Of a stretch of DNA of 64,000 nucleotides, positions 7,947 to 16,707 are shown in pieces. Every line of letters begins with the position of its first letter. Position 1 is the stretch's first letter. A program made the translations under genes and the position numbers. The notes under the pieces were generated by a model. That model saw only the letters and a program-made list of their open reading frames with translations, did no database searches and was not told the origin of the DNA. Source of the stretch: Candidatus Dactylopiibacterium carminicum (GTDB lineage: Bacteria > Pseudomonadota > Gammaproteobacteria > Burkholderiales > Rhodocyclaceae); assembly GCF_014736495.1 (NCBI RefSeq), contig NZ_MDUX01000005.1, forward strand, positions 34,291 to 98,290, written 5' to 3'.

Positions 7947-10900
7947 CTACATGGTCATCAGGCTTGCATTTCCTCCCGCCGCCGTGGTGTTGATGCTGAC
8001 GACGCGTTCGATGACCAGGCGCTCCAGCGGGATGGCGGCACCTGCTGGCAGGTGCGTGATGCCCACCACTGGCCCCGGGCGTTGGGCCAGAACGCCCAGC
8101 CAGTGGCGAAGCTCCGCCTCGCTGCCCTGGTGCAGTACGGCATCGAAGCTGGCCCTGGCGAGATCGGTGGCCAGGCTGACGTGCTCGCGCAATGCTTCCG
8201 GCAGGCGGTCACGCAATGCGGCTGCCTGTGAATCGTTGGCAGGCCATATCGCGCGGCTGCCCACGGCCAGGATGGCGGCAAGCTGGGCGAGTCTTTCCGC
8301 ATTTTCCGTGGCGAGGCTCAGCACCGCCTTGCGCGGCAGCACCTGATAGTGATTGCTCTCGCCCGTGGGGCCGGGCAATGCAAGACGCGCGCCGCAGAAG
8401 AAGGGGACCGGTGCAGGCAGCCTGCTGCCTCGGGCCTCGCGCCACTGCTGCAGGATCTGCAAGGCTGGGCGCTCGGGGGCTGCCTGCAACTCGGTTTGTG
8501 TGCCGAAAGGCCTGGCGAGTGCGGCATCCGGCCGGCTGGCCAGCAGGCGATACAGGTAGAGCGGCCCGCCGGCCTTGGGACCGGTGCCCGAGAGACCTTC
8601 GCCACCGAAGGGCTGGACGCCCACCACCGCACCCACGATGTTGCGGTTCACATACAGGTTGCCGACCTGCGCATGGTTGGCGACCTGAGCGACGGTTTCG
8701 TCGATGCGCGTGTGCAGGCCCATGGTCAGGCCGTAGCCGAGGGTATTGATGCTTTCGATCAGCGCGGGCAGCTGGTCGCAGCGATAGCGCACGAAGTGCA
8801 GAACCGGGCCGAACACCTCGCGGGTGAGCCCGGCGAGATCCGGCAGCTCGATCAGCGTGGGGGGCACGAAGTGGCCGCCGCCTGTATCGGTGTTCCGCGG
8901 GCCGGGCTGATGGACAGGACGGCCCTGGGCGCGTTGCATTTCGATGTGACGCTGGATGCTGGCCATGGCATCGGCATCGATCACCGGGCCGACATCGTTG
9001 GCCAGTTGTGCGGGATTGCCCAGGCGCAGTTCGGCCATCGCTCCCTTGAGCATGGTGAGCACGCGATCGGCGGCCTCTTCCTGCACGCACAGTACGCGCA
9101 GCGCGGAGCAGCGTTGGCCGGCGCTGTCGAAGGCCGATGACAGTGCGTCGATGACCACCTGCTCGGTCAGTGCCGAGGAATCCACGATTATGGCGTTCTG
9201 GCCGCCCGTCTCCGCGATCAGCGGGATCGGCAGGCCGGCAGGAGACAGGCGCTGCGCGAGCATGCCCTGCAGCAGGCGGGCGACTTCGGTCGAGCCGGTG
9301 AACATTACGCCTTGCACCCGGGCATCGCCTGCGAGCTGTGCGCCTACGCGCTCACCCCGGCCGGGCAACAACTGTAACGCGGCGAGCGGAATACCGGCCG
9401 CATGCAACAGACGGACCGCGCATGCTGCGATCAGCGGAGTCTGCTCGGCCGGTTTTGCCAGCACGGTATTGCCGGCGGCCAGGGCGGCGGCGATCTGGCC
9501 TGTGAAGATGGCCAGCGGGAAGTTCCAGGGGCTGATGCAGACCACCGGGCCGAGCGGGCGATGCGTGGCGTTGTCGAAACCGGCCTGTACCTGAGTGGCG
9601 TAATAGCGCAGGAAGTCGATGGCTTCGCGCACTTCGGCAACGGCGTTGCCACAGGTCTTGCCGGCTTCGCGCGCCAGCAGGCCGAGGAGCGACTGCTGCT
9701 CGGCCTGCAGGGCGTCTGCCGCGCGCAGTAGCGCCGCGGCACGCTCGGCCGGCAGCACGGCAGCCCAGTGTGGTGCATATTCATGCGCCGTTTGCAGGGC
9801 AGCCTCCACCTCGGCAGAGGATGCTTCGCGCATATGGCCCACCACGTCACCGTGGTCGGCCGGGTTGAGGATGGTATGTCCGGCCTCCGTCGTCGCGATC
9901 GGCGTGGCAATCATCGGTTCTGCGTATCGGGTCGTCGGGCCATTCAGCAGTGTCTGTGCCAGCGTACGCAGGGCCTGTTCGTCGTTCAGATCCAGCCCTG
10001 TGGAATTTTGCCGCGCGCTGCCGTAAAGATCGCCTGGCAGGGCAATGCCAGGATGCGGCAGGCCTGCCTGGCCATCGTGGGCGGCCATCGCTTCGACCTG
10101 CTCGACCGGGTTCTGCACCAGGGCTTCCAGTGGTACGGCCTCGTCCGCGATCTGGTTCACGAAAGAGGAATTAGCGCCGTTTTCCAGCAGGCGGCGCACC
10201 AGATAGGCGAGCAGGGTCTCATGCGTGCCGACCGGGGCGTAGATCCGACAGGGGCGGCCGAGGCGGCCTTCACTCACGGGGCCCACCACCTGTTCGTACA
10301 GGGGCTCGCCCATGCCGTGCAGGCACTGGAATTCGTATTGCTCGGGGTGGAAATCCTGTGGGCCGGCCATCTCGTGGATGGTCGCCAGCGTGTGCGCGTT
10401 GTGGGTGGCGAACTGCGGATAGACTGCGTCCGGGGCGGCCAGCAGCGTGCGTGCGCAGGCGAGATAGGCCAGATCGGTATAGGGCTTGCGCGTGTAGACC
10501 GGGTAATCCGCCAGGCCAGCTTCCTGACTGCGCTTGATCTCACTGTCCCAGTAGGCACCCTTGACCAGACGGATCATCAGCCGGCGGCCGCTGCGCCGCG
10601 CCAGATCGATCACATGCCCGACCACGCCGGGGGCGCGCTTCTGGTAGGTCTGAATCACGAAGCCCAACCCCTGCCAGCCTGTCAGTGAAGGTTCGGTGCA
10701 GAGCCTTTCCAGCAGGTCCAGCGAGATATCCAGGCGGTCCACTTCTTCTGCGTCGATGCTCAGCCCGATGTCGTACTGGCGCGCCTGCTGGGCCAGGGTC
10801 AGCAGGCGCGGATACAGTTCGTCCATCACGCGCCCGATCTGTGCGCGGCAGTAGCGCGGGTGCATGGCCGATAGTTTGATCGAGATCCCCGGTCCGGCAT

Positions 10901-11657
10901 ACACCCCGCGCCCGCCCGACGCGCGACCAATGGCTTCGATCGCCTGGGTGTAGTCGCGGAAGTAGCGGTCGGCATCCGCCGCGGTCAGCGCGGCTTCGCC
11001 GAGCATGTCATAGGAATAGCGGAAGCCCCTGGCCTCTAGCGAGCGTGCATGGGCCAGCGCCTCGGGCATGGTTTCGCCGGTGACGAACTGCTCGCCCATC
11101 ATGCGCATGGCCATGTTCACGCCCTGGCGGATCAGTGGCTCGCCACCCCGCGCGATCAGCCGCCCGAGCGAGCCCGCCATGCCTTCCTGGCTGTGGCTGG
11201 AAACGAGCTTGCCGGTCAGCATCAGCCCCCAGGCTGCGGCATTCACGAACAGCGAATCGCTCTGGCCCACATGCCCCTTCCAGTTGCCTTGACTGATCTT
11301 GTCGCGGATGAGCGCGTCACGCGTGGCGCTGTCCGGGATGCGCAGCAGCGCCTCGGCCAGACACATCAGGGCAATGCCTTCCTGTGACGACAGCGAGAAC
11401 TCCTGCAGCAGGCCCTGCACCATGCCGGCCTTGATGCCGCTGGCCTTGCGCGTACGCAACGTGCCTGCAATGCGCAACGCGAGCTGGCGACTGCGTTCGG
11501 CCAGTTCCTGCGGCAGGCGGGCCTGTTCCAGCAGGCACGGAATCAGCTCGATTTCTGGCGTGCGGCAGGCAGCCGTGATGGCTGCACGCAATGGCATTTG
11601 CTCAGGCAGTGGCGTGAGCTGTGCGAACGGCGAGGGGGCAGGCTGCGGTGCGTTCAT
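7947..11657 (-). CDS. putA: bifunctional proline dehydrogenase / L-glutamate-gamma-semialdehyde dehydrogenase
   Basis: 1236 residues. It oxidises proline to P5C with FAD, then glutamate semialdehyde to glutamate with NAD. The proline dehydrogenase barrel occupies about residues 170-490 (YSYDMLGEAAL, GISIKLSAMHPRY, RLVKGAYWDSEIKRSQ). The aldehyde dehydrogenase covers about 560-1010 (GPVVCISPWNFPLAIFTGQ, Cys850 in SAGQRCSALR, VGNLYVNRN), and a C-terminal aldehyde-dehydrogenase-like tail follows. The N-terminus lacks the ribbon-helix-helix DNA-binding domain of the E. coli protein, so it is a non-repressor PutA. Control is probably by the Lrp-type gene transcribed divergently. Confidence 0.97.
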   Translation of the reverse strand: MNAPQPAPSPFAQLTPLPEQMPLRAAITAACRTPEIELIPCLLEQARLPQELAERSRQLALRIAGTLRTRKASGIKAGMVQGLLQEFSLSSQEGIALMCLAEALLRIPDSATRDALIRDKISQGNWKGHVGQSDSLFVNAAAWGLMLTGKLVSSHSQEGMAGSLGRLIARGGEPLIRQGVNMAMRMMGEQFVTGETMPEALAHARSLEARGFRYSYDMLGEAALTAADADRYFRDYTQAIEAIGRASGGRGVYAGPGISIKLSAMHPRYCRAQIGRVMDELYPRLLTLAQQARQYDIGLSIDAEEVDRLDISLDLLERLCTEPSLTGWQGLGFVIQTYQKRAPGVVGHVIDLARRSGRRLMIRLVKGAYWDSEIKRSQEAGLADYPVYTRKPYTDLAYLACARTLLAAPDAVYPQFATHNAHTLATIHEMAGPQDFHPEQYEFQCLHGMGEPLYEQVVGPVSEGRLGRPCRIYAPVGTHETLLAYLVRRLLENGANSSFVNQIADEAVPLEALVQNPVEQVEAMAAHDGQAGLPHPGIALPGDLYGSARQNSTGLDLNDEQALRTLAQTLLNGPTTRYAEPMIATPIATTEAGHTILNPADHGDVVGHMREASSAEVEAALQTAHEYAPHWAAVLPAERAAALLRAADALQAEQQSLLGLLAREAGKTCGNAVAEVREAIDFLRYYATQVQAGFDNATHRPLGPVVCISPWNFPLAIFTGQIAAALAAGNTVLAKPAEQTPLIAACAVRLLHAAGIPLAALQLLPGRGERVGAQLAGDARVQGVMFTGSTEVARLLQGMLAQRLSPAGLPIPLIAETGGQNAIIVDSSALTEQVVIDALSSAFDSAGQRCSALRVLCVQEEAADRVLTMLKGAMAELRLGNPAQLANDVGPVIDADAMASIQRHIEMQRAQGRPVHQPGPRNTDTGGGHFVPPTLIELPDLAGLTREVFGPVLHFVRYRCDQLPALIESINTLGYGLTMGLHTRIDETVAQVANHAQVGNLYVNRNIVGAVVGVQPFGGEGLSGTGPKAGGPLYLYRLLASRPDAALARPFGTQTELQAAPERPALQILQQWREARGSRLPAPVPFFCGARLALPGPTGESNHYQVLPRKAVLSLATENAERLAQLAAILAVGSRAIWPANDSQAAALRDRLPEALREHVSLATDLARASFDAVLHQGSEAELRHWLGVLAQRPGPVVGITHLPAGAAIPLERLVIERVVSINTTAAGGNASLMTM

Positions 11658-11763
11658 GATGTGTTGGCCGGAAATGCAAGGTTGTTGAATGTTTGCTAAT
11701 CATTTCAAAATTCATGATAAATAATTCGCTATATTTGTCTGACTGACTGGTGAAATATTCAGC
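11658..11763. promoter_or_regulatory. AT-rich divergent promoter region of putA and the Lrp-type regulator
   Basis: This 106-bp gap is strikingly AT-rich compared with the surrounding coding sequence. It holds short repeated and inverted elements such as ATTTCAAAATTCATGA and TGAAATATTCA. Its place between putA and a divergent Lrp/AsnC gene is what is expected of an Lrp-type binding region. Individual sites cannot be fixed by eye. Confidence 0.45.
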
Positions 11764-12240
11764 ATGGCCGCCTCGCAAATCGATCTCGACCGTACCGACC
11801 TTCGCATCCTCAAATTGCTGCAGGAAGATGGCCGCCTCTCCAATCTCAAGTTAGCCGAAGCCGTGGCTCTATCACCCACGGCAGTACTGGCGCGCGTGCA
11901 GCGGCTGACGCGCGACGGCTACATCCTGGGGTACGAGGCGCGGCTCAACCCGCTGAGGCTGGGCGCCGGCATGCTGGTGTTCGTGGAGGTGCTGCTCGAT
12001 CGCACCACGCCAAACGTATTCGAGCAGTTCAAGGTGGCGGTGCAGCTGCGCCCGGAAATCATGGAATGCCACATGGTGGCGGGGGGCTTCGATTACCTGA
12101 TCAAGACACGCACGGCCGACATGGCAGCCTACCGGGCCTTTGCCGGCAACGTGCTTTGGCAGTTGCCGGGGGTGCGCGAAACACGCACTTATGCCGTGAT
12201 GGAGGAGATCAAGAACACCTCGCGCCTGCATCTGGGCTGA
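11764..12240 (+). CDS. Lrp/AsnC-family transcriptional regulator (PutR-like)
   Basis: 158 residues. The N-terminal winged helix-turn-helix is clear (LDRTDLRILKLLQEDGRLSNLKLAEAVALSPTAVLARVQRL, residues about 8-50). An effector-binding RAM domain follows, with the characteristic IMECHMVAGGFDYLIKTRTAD. It is divergent from putA across a 106-bp AT-rich gap. The family member next to putA usually activates it in response to proline, and I infer the same role here. No start ambiguity was noticed. Confidence 0.9.
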   Translation: MAASQIDLDRTDLRILKLLQEDGRLSNLKLAEAVALSPTAVLARVQRLTRDGYILGYEARLNPLRLGAGMLVFVEVLLDRTTPNVFEQFKVAVQLRPEIMECHMVAGGFDYLIKTRTADMAAYRAFAGNVLWQLPGVRETRTYAVMEEIKNTSRLHLG

Positions 12241-12488
12241 GCCGGCGTGGCTGCCGTTCGCGCGAATGGAGGGCTGATGGGCATCGACTGCGTGTCTGGA
12301 TTCCGGCCTGTTGCCGGGATGACGCCTGTCGGCAGGTGATCTTGCATCTGGCGTGATGGTTGGGCGGCCAGGGCGGAGAGCGAAAATTTGGCGCCGTAAT
12401 GCCCGGCATGAGGCGCTGATTCCTTCGCTTCGGCGTTATCCCGGCGAAAGCCAGGATCCAGAGGAACCGGACAGCATTACATCCAGGT
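12241..12488. repeat. intergenic stretch with two 'CCGGAATCC/GGGATGAC'-type dispersed repeat pieces
   Basis: No gene was seen. Two pieces of a common dispersed intergenic motif are visible: CTGGATTCCGGCCTGTTGCC followed by GGGATGAC near 12297, and TTATCCCGGCGAAAGCCAGG near 12437, in opposite orientation. Related pieces occur near 14152 and 25202. They are probably remnants of small palindromic repeats. Confidence 0.5.
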
Positions 12489-12842
12489 TCAGCGCCGTGT
12501 TTCTTCTTCCGGTACTTCGCGGATCACTTCGCCTTCGAGCACGATGCCGTCGTCTCTGGCTTCCGGCTTCGCATCGCTGGATGCACGCTGACGGAACACA
12601 GCTTCCGCCATGCCGGCCTGTTCGCGCATCTGACGGCGCAGTGTGCGGGTTTTCCACCACAGATAGGCCCAGGCGATGGCGCCGCCCACGACGCCGACCG
12701 CCAGCACGACGACCGAGAACATCAACGAAAGGGCGAGCAAGCCCAGCGCGGCGACGGTTGCCACCACTTTGCCGAGCAGACCGGTTGAACGGCCGCTAGG
12801 GCGGGAGAGTCGCGCGAAGCGGATGTTTTGTTGTGAATACAT
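12489..12842 (-). CDS. small membrane protein of unknown function
   Basis: 117 residues from an ATG behind AAGGAAA; the frame stays open far upstream but that part is low-complexity and unlike protein. The N-terminus is basic (SQQNIRFARLSRPSGRS). A hydrophobic stretch from about residue 29 to 60 could form one long or two short membrane segments, then a basic/helical segment (WKTRTLRRQMREQ) and an acidic tail ending EVPEEETRR. I do not recognise a named family. It is monocistronic between the Lrp-type gene and the radical SAM gene, and both neighbours are on the other strand. Confidence 0.6.
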   Translation of the reverse strand: MYSQQNIRFARLSRPSGRSTGLLGKVVATVAALGLLALSLMFSVVVLAVGVVGGAIAWAYLWWKTRTLRRQMREQAGMAEAVFRQRASSDAKPEARDDGIVLEGEVIREVPEEETRR

Positions 12843-13089
12843 GCTTTTCCTTGCGGCAGCGTCCGGCTGCATGAAGTGATCGTGCGGGTCTGAGCCCGAA
12901 ATGGCGGAAAGATTCCCGGCGGGCGTCGGCGTGCTGCGAGGGAGGCGGGTTTTATCCCTCGGATATGGGGTGACTCTGCCGGGTTTCAATGCCTGCGCCG
13001 TGTCGGCCAGTCGTGGCTTCGATCTGAAACAAGGCGCTGGCGCCTGTTGCGCGGCAACATGGTTGTTTGCAAGCTGAAGTCCTGCCGCC

Positions 13090-14019
13090 ATGAAATACCT
13101 GTTTGGTCCGGTCAACTCCCGCCGTCTCGGCAGGTCGCTGGGCATCGATCTGCTCCCTTTCAAGACCTGCTCGCTCGACTGCATCTATTGCGAATGCGGC
13201 TGGACCACCACACGCACACTGGAGCGGGCTGAATGGGTGCCTACGGAGGATGTGCTGGGCGAACTCGACAGCGTGCTCGCCGACGCTCCCGAGCTGGATT
13301 ACGTTACTTTCTCAGGCTCCGGTGAGCCCACGCTACATCGGGGCATTGGCCGGGTGATCAAGCATCTGAAGACCCGCTATCCGCAGTACAAGGTGGCCGT
13401 GCTCACCAATGCCACGCTGTTGGGCGACAAGGCCGTGCAGGCCGAGCTGATGGCCGCGGACCTGGTGTCTCCCTCGCTGGACGCTGCTACACGCAAGGCC
13501 TTTGCGCGCATCTGCCGCCCGGTGCGCGGTGTGCACATCGATTCCTTGATCGAAGGCATCACGGATTTTCGCAGGAATTACACCGGGCAGTTGCTGCTGG
13601 AAGTGTTCATCGCTCCCGGCATCAATGATTCCGACATCGAGCTGGCGGCACTGAAAGCCGCCCTGGAGCGCATCGAACCCGATGCCATCCAGCTCAACCG
13701 CCTTGACCGCCCGGCTCCCGAGCCAGGATTGGTAGCGATCGCCAGCAACGAACAACTGGAAGCCATCCGCGCGTACCTGCAACCGCTGCAGGTGCAGATC
13801 GTACGCCAGCGTCAAGCCGGCGAGCCCGCGCCCTGGGACAGCACAGCGCTCTTCCGCGAAATCCTCGCCGTGATCGACAAGGGCATCACCCGGCTCACGC
13901 CCCTGTCAGTCGCCACCGGCATCCGCGAAGGCGACCTCGCCAAGACCCTGCAACGGATGGCTGCGCAGCAACTGATCGTGGTCGACGGGGAAACAGGTGC
14001 GGTGCGAGGCAGGTTTTAG
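13090..14019 (+). CDS. radical SAM protein (COG0731-like)
   Basis: 309 residues. The [4Fe-4S] motif is CX3CX2C: Cys27, Cys31 and Cys34 in KTCSLDCIYCECG. It is followed by the SAM-binding barrel motifs DYVTFSGSGEPTLH and VAVLTNATLL. The N-terminal YLFGPVNSRRLGRSLGIDL is typical of a widespread branch of radical SAM proteins related to wyosine-type tRNA-modification enzymes, whose bacterial function is not established. A small winged-helix-like C-terminus (about 255-309) is present. Neighbouring genes give no functional hint. Confidence 0.85.
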   Translation: MKYLFGPVNSRRLGRSLGIDLLPFKTCSLDCIYCECGWTTTRTLERAEWVPTEDVLGELDSVLADAPELDYVTFSGSGEPTLHRGIGRVIKHLKTRYPQYKVAVLTNATLLGDKAVQAELMAADLVSPSLDAATRKAFARICRPVRGVHIDSLIEGITDFRRNYTGQLLLEVFIAPGINDSDIELAALKAALERIEPDAIQLNRLDRPAPEPGLVAIASNEQLEAIRAYLQPLQVQIVRQRQAGEPAPWDSTALFREILAVIDKGITRLTPLSVATGIREGDLAKTLQRMAAQQLIVVDGETGAVRGRF

Positions 14020-14856
14020 CCATGATCTAGGAACCTGTTCAACGTCTTCCATATGCCATGTAAACCTCTCCCCACCCCTTAATCCCGTTCGCTCAAGACG
14101 ATGCCGTCATTCTGGCACTAGTCGGAGTCTCGTGTCTTGGGGCGCATCCGGATCCCGGTTTGCGCCGGGATGACGTTGATTTGACAGGGTTTCGGCTTGA
14201 GTGACCGGCATCCCGCCGCAGCCCTCCCGTTATCAGAATGAGGTCGGGAGGGGGGCAAAAAAGGCTTATGCCATCGCTGGCTTTATGCCATTAAAAGCAG
14301 CTTCCGAGCCTTGATACGCTGCTTATCTCCACGGTTGCGGCCGTCTCCCCGTGCTGCGATCCGACTGAAACCGGACCTGCAAGGCGTGTGCGGTCCCGGC
14401 GGGCGGGCCTTGCGTGGCGAACCGGCTGCGGCAGCACAACGCAATGTGCTGCTGTTTGCCCTCCACGTTGATGGTCTCTCACGACAGATCGCAGACAAAT
14501 CCTGCGTCCAAGCACCCATTGAACCTGGGCTGCGTGTGTCGAGAGTCTTGCCCGGTAATCGTTGCAGGGACGCTGTCTGCAGCGAGCCGATGCCGGGGGC
14601 TCCGTACGTGCTTTTAGATCAGTCGTTCCGGACGTCGCATGCAGGAGGGCAGGGTGAGGCGGTGCTGCATCACGTACGGTCGGTGATCCGCCAGGAGACC
14701 TCTTGCGTCGCTACGCCCCGAACTGCTCAAAGCAAGACTGGGCAAGGTTCTCGGTTTGTTAATACCTTTTTACAACTAATATCGGTTGAGCCGGTTTAGC
14801 ATGAATTGTCAAGTTGGCTGCACCTTTCGCCATTTCACGTACTTTGTTCCTGCGAC
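14020..14856. other. 837-bp stretch without a convincing gene
   Basis: No open frame here looks like a protein. It holds a dispersed repeat piece (GGATCCCGGTTTGCGCCGGG near 14152) and a hairpin CCCTCCCG/CGGGAGGG near 14225-14254. A palindrome ATCCGACTGAAACCGGAC at 14359-14376 belongs to the same family as those at 44683 and 45355. The last 100 bases are AT-rich and probably carry the promoter of the XylR-like gene. Confidence 0.5.
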
Positions 14857-16113
14857 ATGCCCAAGCTCACAGATCTTGCCGTCGATCCACAGGTGGGAGT
14901 CATCCCGAAGAGGTGCCGCCGCGCTTGCCATGGGCTGACGCAGTCTTTCCGTGTGGTCCTGTTGCTCAAGGCGAAAGGGCGTTATGGTCGCAGCATCATC
15001 GAAGGAGTCTGTGACTATGTGAAGTCGACCCGCTGTGGTTGGGAAGTCCTGCTCGAGGAGGACTTCCGCTCGCACGTGGAATGTATTTCGGATTGGGATG
15101 GCGATGGTGTCATTGCCGACTTCGACGATCCCGAACTGCTCGACCTGCTTGTGGGTGGCCATCTTCCGGTGGTGGGAGTCGGCGGCTCTTACCAGAGCAA
15201 TGCGGCGTACCTGAAAGGCATTCCTTATGTCGCCTCCGACAACCCAGCATTGGTCAGGATGGCGTATGAGCATCTGATCGATATGGGCTTGTCGCATTTC
15301 GCCTTTTATTCGATCGTGCCGACCTCCCACAATCGCTGGGCGGGAGAGAGGGAAAAGGCTTTCAGCTGCCTCGTGACGGCAGATCGGCACGAAGTGCTGG
15401 TCTATAGAGGGATTCCGACCTTCGCCCCAGACTGGACCACCATTCCCGAAAATCTGGCTGACTGGATCAAGACTCTGCCGAAGCCCGTGGGCATCATTGC
15501 AGTCACTGATTCGCGCGCACGACAGGTCATGCAGGCATGTGCTTCATTGGGGCTTTCCGTGCCGGAAGAGGTGGCCGTCATCGGAATTGACGATGACCCT
15601 TTGATGAGCCTGCTGAACCGTATTCCTCTGAGTTCGGTCGCACAGGGTACGCATGAGATGGGACGCATCGCCGCCCAGATGCTGCATCGGCGTCTGACCA
15701 GCACACTACCAGTCGCGCCTCACCAGACGGTGTTGCCTGAAGGCGTCAACGCGCAAGCATCAAGCCTTCACAAGCCGCTGCACGACCCCTATGTGATGCG
15801 GGCGAAGCACTTCATCCGGCAGTTTGCCGCTCAGGGTATCCGCGCCCCTCAGGTTGCGGACTATGTCGGAGTGACCCGCACGACGCTTGATGCACATTTC
15901 CTCCGGGAGTTAGGGCATACCGTGCATGAAGAGATCTTTTCCTTCAAGTTACGCCAGTCTCAGATCCTGCTCAAGGCAGGCATGCTGAGCTATTCGAAAG
16001 TTGCGCAGTGCAGTGGATTTACCTCGCTTCAGTACATGTATGCCGTATACAAGCGGGAATTTGGATGCACGCCTGTTGAATACCAGATGCGTCATCAGGG
16101 GAACTCCCTTTGA
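14857..16113 (+). CDS. XylR-like transcriptional activator (LacI-type sensor plus AraC DNA-binding domain)
   Basis: 418 residues from the first ATG in frame. Residues about 30-300 are a periplasmic-binding-protein-like sensor close to E. coli XylR: LLEEDFRSHVECISDWDGD, GVIADFDD, VVGVGGSY, GIIAVTDSRARQVMQACASL and SSVAQGTHEMG. The last ~100 residues are an AraC-type double helix-turn-helix ending GFTSLQYMYAVYKREFGCTP. XylR activates xylose genes on binding D-xylose. Here the downstream gene is a GH140-like lipoprotein, so the ligand may be another pentose such as apiose (inference). Two direct repeats that could be its sites lie in the next intergenic region. Confidence 0.88.
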   Translation: MPKLTDLAVDPQVGVIPKRCRRACHGLTQSFRVVLLLKAKGRYGRSIIEGVCDYVKSTRCGWEVLLEEDFRSHVECISDWDGDGVIADFDDPELLDLLVGGHLPVVGVGGSYQSNAAYLKGIPYVASDNPALVRMAYEHLIDMGLSHFAFYSIVPTSHNRWAGEREKAFSCLVTADRHEVLVYRGIPTFAPDWTTIPENLADWIKTLPKPVGIIAVTDSRARQVMQACASLGLSVPEEVAVIGIDDDPLMSLLNRIPLSSVAQGTHEMGRIAAQMLHRRLTSTLPVAPHQTVLPEGVNAQASSLHKPLHDPYVMRAKHFIRQFAAQGIRAPQVADYVGVTRTTLDAHFLRELGHTVHEEIFSFKLRQSQILLKAGMLSYSKVAQCSGFTSLQYMYAVYKREFGCTPVEYQMRHQGNSL

Positions 16114-16707
16114 TAAAGATGCCAAGGGTCTGTTGACTCTGCTGGCCGTGCTCGTCCGAAAGCGCGGACAGGGCAGTATCTGGCAACGAAGGCAGGTGCA
16201 CGATCATCGCGTGTCTTGCTGGCGCTCTCCTGACAAGGAAAGGCCAGGGGCACAGGGGCATGGCCCAACCCCTTTCGGCCAAGACATGGCCGTCCTCCGG
16301 CGCAAGCAGGAATCTAGTGTGTTTTCGAGTGCCTTTGAATCCCCCGTTGACCAGGGGATTCATCCCCCAAGCCGCAGGATCCAGGTGAGCGGCATTAGAG
16401 GTCGGGGTGGGGCGGAGTAAAGCTGGGCCGTGGTCGGTTTCAGGACGCAGAAAAGAGCGCCAACAGGCCCCTCCTACTTGCATGGCAACACATCACGCCG
16501 GCTGATCGCCGCGGATGCAATTCGCAGCCAGAAAAAACATAAAAGCGATTTGTATGGCAACCGAGCCAGTATTTGGCATGCGTGTCAGGCAATTTTGGGC
16601 GCGAGGGGGATTGTTGTCAGGCAGTTTTGGCAACGTCTGGACATATCGGGCGTTTTCAACGTGGAAGCGCCAAGCAATAAATCAAAACCACAACAAAGGA
16701 ATGATCA
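16114..16707. other. 594-bp intergenic region: hairpin and promoter of the GH140-like gene
   Basis: No gene was seen. A perfect 9-bp stem (TGAATCCCC/GGGGATTCA, 16336-16362) could end transcription of the regulator gene about 220 bases after its stop. The last 200 bases are AT-richer and hold tandem direct repeats (annotated separately) and a good ribosome site (AAAGGA) for the next gene. Confidence 0.5.
16583..16630 (+). promoter_or_regulatory. tandem direct repeats, candidate XylR-like operator
   Basis: TGTCAGGCAATTTTGG (16583-16598) and TGTCAGGCAGTTTTGG (16615-16630) match at 15 of 16 positions. Their starts are exactly 32 bp apart, about three helical turns, on the same face of the DNA. 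Direct repeats at helical spacing are the usual binding pattern of AraC-type activators such as XylR. They end 78 bp before the GH140-like start codon. Confidence 0.5.

Noticed and set aside
14311..14799. Possible 162-residue protein in a gene-poor stretch
   Set aside because: Arg/Pro-rich translation without domain features, and part of it is a dispersed palindrome.
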